DNA of 64,000 nucleotides from Plazaster borealis (lineage: Eukaryota > Echinodermata > Asteroidea > Forcipulatida > Labidiasteridae): contig CM037470.1 of the NCBI GenBank assembly GCA_021014325.1, positions 4,181,647-4,245,646 of the forward strand, written 5' to 3'. The notes beneath the pieces are model-generated. The model was not told the origin of the DNA, did not search any database, and saw only the letters and a program-made list of their open reading frames with translations. The position numbers and the translations under genes are program-made. Below, piece by piece: positions 63,190 to 64,000 of this stretch. How positions within the stretch are numbered: position 1 is the stretch's first letter; the number at the start of each line of letters is the position of its first letter.

Positions 63190-63284
63190 CTGTAAAATCA
63201 TAAAACGCAAAATTCACTTTCTCAAGTTTGATAAATTTCGCAAAAATTTGAAGCTGATCCTACACTGTTTTGTGTGATATGAAT

Positions 63285-63440
63285 TTTGATTTGGGTTGAA
63301 CAAAGAAAAATTGACAGAGCGGGATTTGAACCAAAGACCTCCGGTTTAACTTGCCAGCGCTCTACCAACTGAGCTATCTCTAGCCCTGTGTTTGCGGTCT
63401 CCCTATTTTGTCAATATCTTTGATCGGGGGTGCCAGTCAG
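63285..63440 (-). repeat. tRNA-derived SINE type 2, minus strand
   Basis: Minus strand ATAGCTCAGTTGGTAGAGCG (A-box) and TTTGGTTCAAATCCCGCTC (B-box). The head GGGCTAG does not pair with the 3' part CTCTGTC, so it is tRNA-derived rather than a tRNA gene. Confidence 0.75.
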
Positions 63441-63446
63441 AAGCCA

Positions 63447-63600
63447 AACAACAGTTTTCTCAAATATGACTTCATTTCAGAGGGAAATATTTCACAGAAA
63501 AAAAATGGTTCTAGTATGAACTTCAAAATCAGTAAGCTTTCAGACTAAAATTAAATAATGATGTGTTTTATCCTTACCGATCCTGTATAATACCTTTAAG
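63447..63600. mobile_element. Type B element fragment
   Basis: TTTCAGAGGGAAATATTTCA, GGTTCTAGTATGAACTTC and end CCGATCCTGTATAATACC. Confidence 0.6.
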
Positions 63601-63639
63601 GCTCTTGGTAGTGATACAAAGTATTTGCAAAGACACAAA

Positions 63640-63880
63640 AGTTCATTGTTTTTCTGACAGGTATGTAGAGCTATATTTGAATATGTTAGACCCATTTATA
63701 TAGCACCTTGTAAGGTGTTGCGGCGCAATCTCCAGCCAACACCGGGGCAAACCCCCTTTTTACGATAAGTGAACTGGGTTCAATGACGTGCAGTACACAA
63801 CACCAGGGGTCTTTGCCTTGATATCTCATCTGAAGAACGAAGTGATTATGGTTAAAGGTGCGTCTCAAAAGTTGGGTATT
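63640..63880 (-). repeat. SINE-like repeat with relatives at 51.65 and 59.75 kb
   Basis: GGTGTTGCGGCGCAATCTCC, ACGATAAGTGAACTGGGTTC and GACGTGCAGTACACAACACC correspond to 51640-51770. The remaining 63880-64000 shows nothing recognised. Confidence 0.5.
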
Positions 63881-64000
63881 TTCTAGGCGCAAAAGACAAT
63901 CCTGTGGTTACACGCCCGCTATCCAATGGACCGCCAGAATGTTCTGCTGGACTGCATCATTATGCCGAAGTACGGGAGCAATCCTTAATGAGTAAATATG

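Noticed and set aside
63316..63390. Possible tRNA gene
   Set aside because: A-box and B-box are present but the acceptor stem does not pair, and a second copy with the same 3' body at 38.9 kb marks it as a SINE.

Overview
The window looks like a piece of a marine invertebrate (deuterostome) genome. It has short exons with GT-AG introns, introns packed with SINEs, LINE remnants and short inverted-repeat elements, and many microsatellites. My best guess is an echinoderm, probably a sea star: the most frequent inverted-repeat family resembles elements I associate with asteroid genomes. That rests on memory and was not searched.

Almost the whole window is one giant gene on the minus strand. I joined 54 exons (numbered E1 to E54 from left to right, so transcription runs E54 to E1) between 63189 and 627. 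Every junction agrees in reading phase, giving about 10.0 kb of coding sequence (about 3334 codons) without an in-frame stop. Both ends of the protein lie outside the window. The product is cysteine-rich and is built from repeats of the CPxGxYC / CxxCxxGxYC type, as in GCC2/GCC3 (ephrin-receptor-like) modules. It has many N-glycosylation sequons and no visible membrane segment, so it is probably a secreted or extracellular-matrix protein or a large ectodomain. No gene name can be assigned.

The modules form a higher-order repeat of about 700 residues (about 2.1 kb coding), seen almost five times. One landmark, a tryptophan-containing WYC unit, recurs at E48, E36, E25/E24, E14/E13 and E2/E1. 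Two other landmarks recur in the same order and spacing. Equivalent places in the copies are split by introns at different positions, although most introns are phase 1 at a glycine codon.

The largest intron (38690-45865) holds a second gene on the plus strand. It is a single-exon secreted protein with a PAN/apple-like N-terminal region and a fibrinogen C-terminal (FReD) domain, with its own TATA-like box and AATAAA signal. A one-base frameshift separates the two domains.

The introns hold several families of short inverted-repeat elements (named here A to F and H), tRNA-derived SINEs, C-terminal fragments of a LINE reverse-transcriptase ORF, tandem arrays (76, 84, 117-122 and 175 bp units, AATC runs) and hairpins. 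Two inverted-repeat elements sit in the same TTAA of different units of the 84-bp array. Uninterrupted units carry a single TTAA, which directly shows TTAA target-site duplication.
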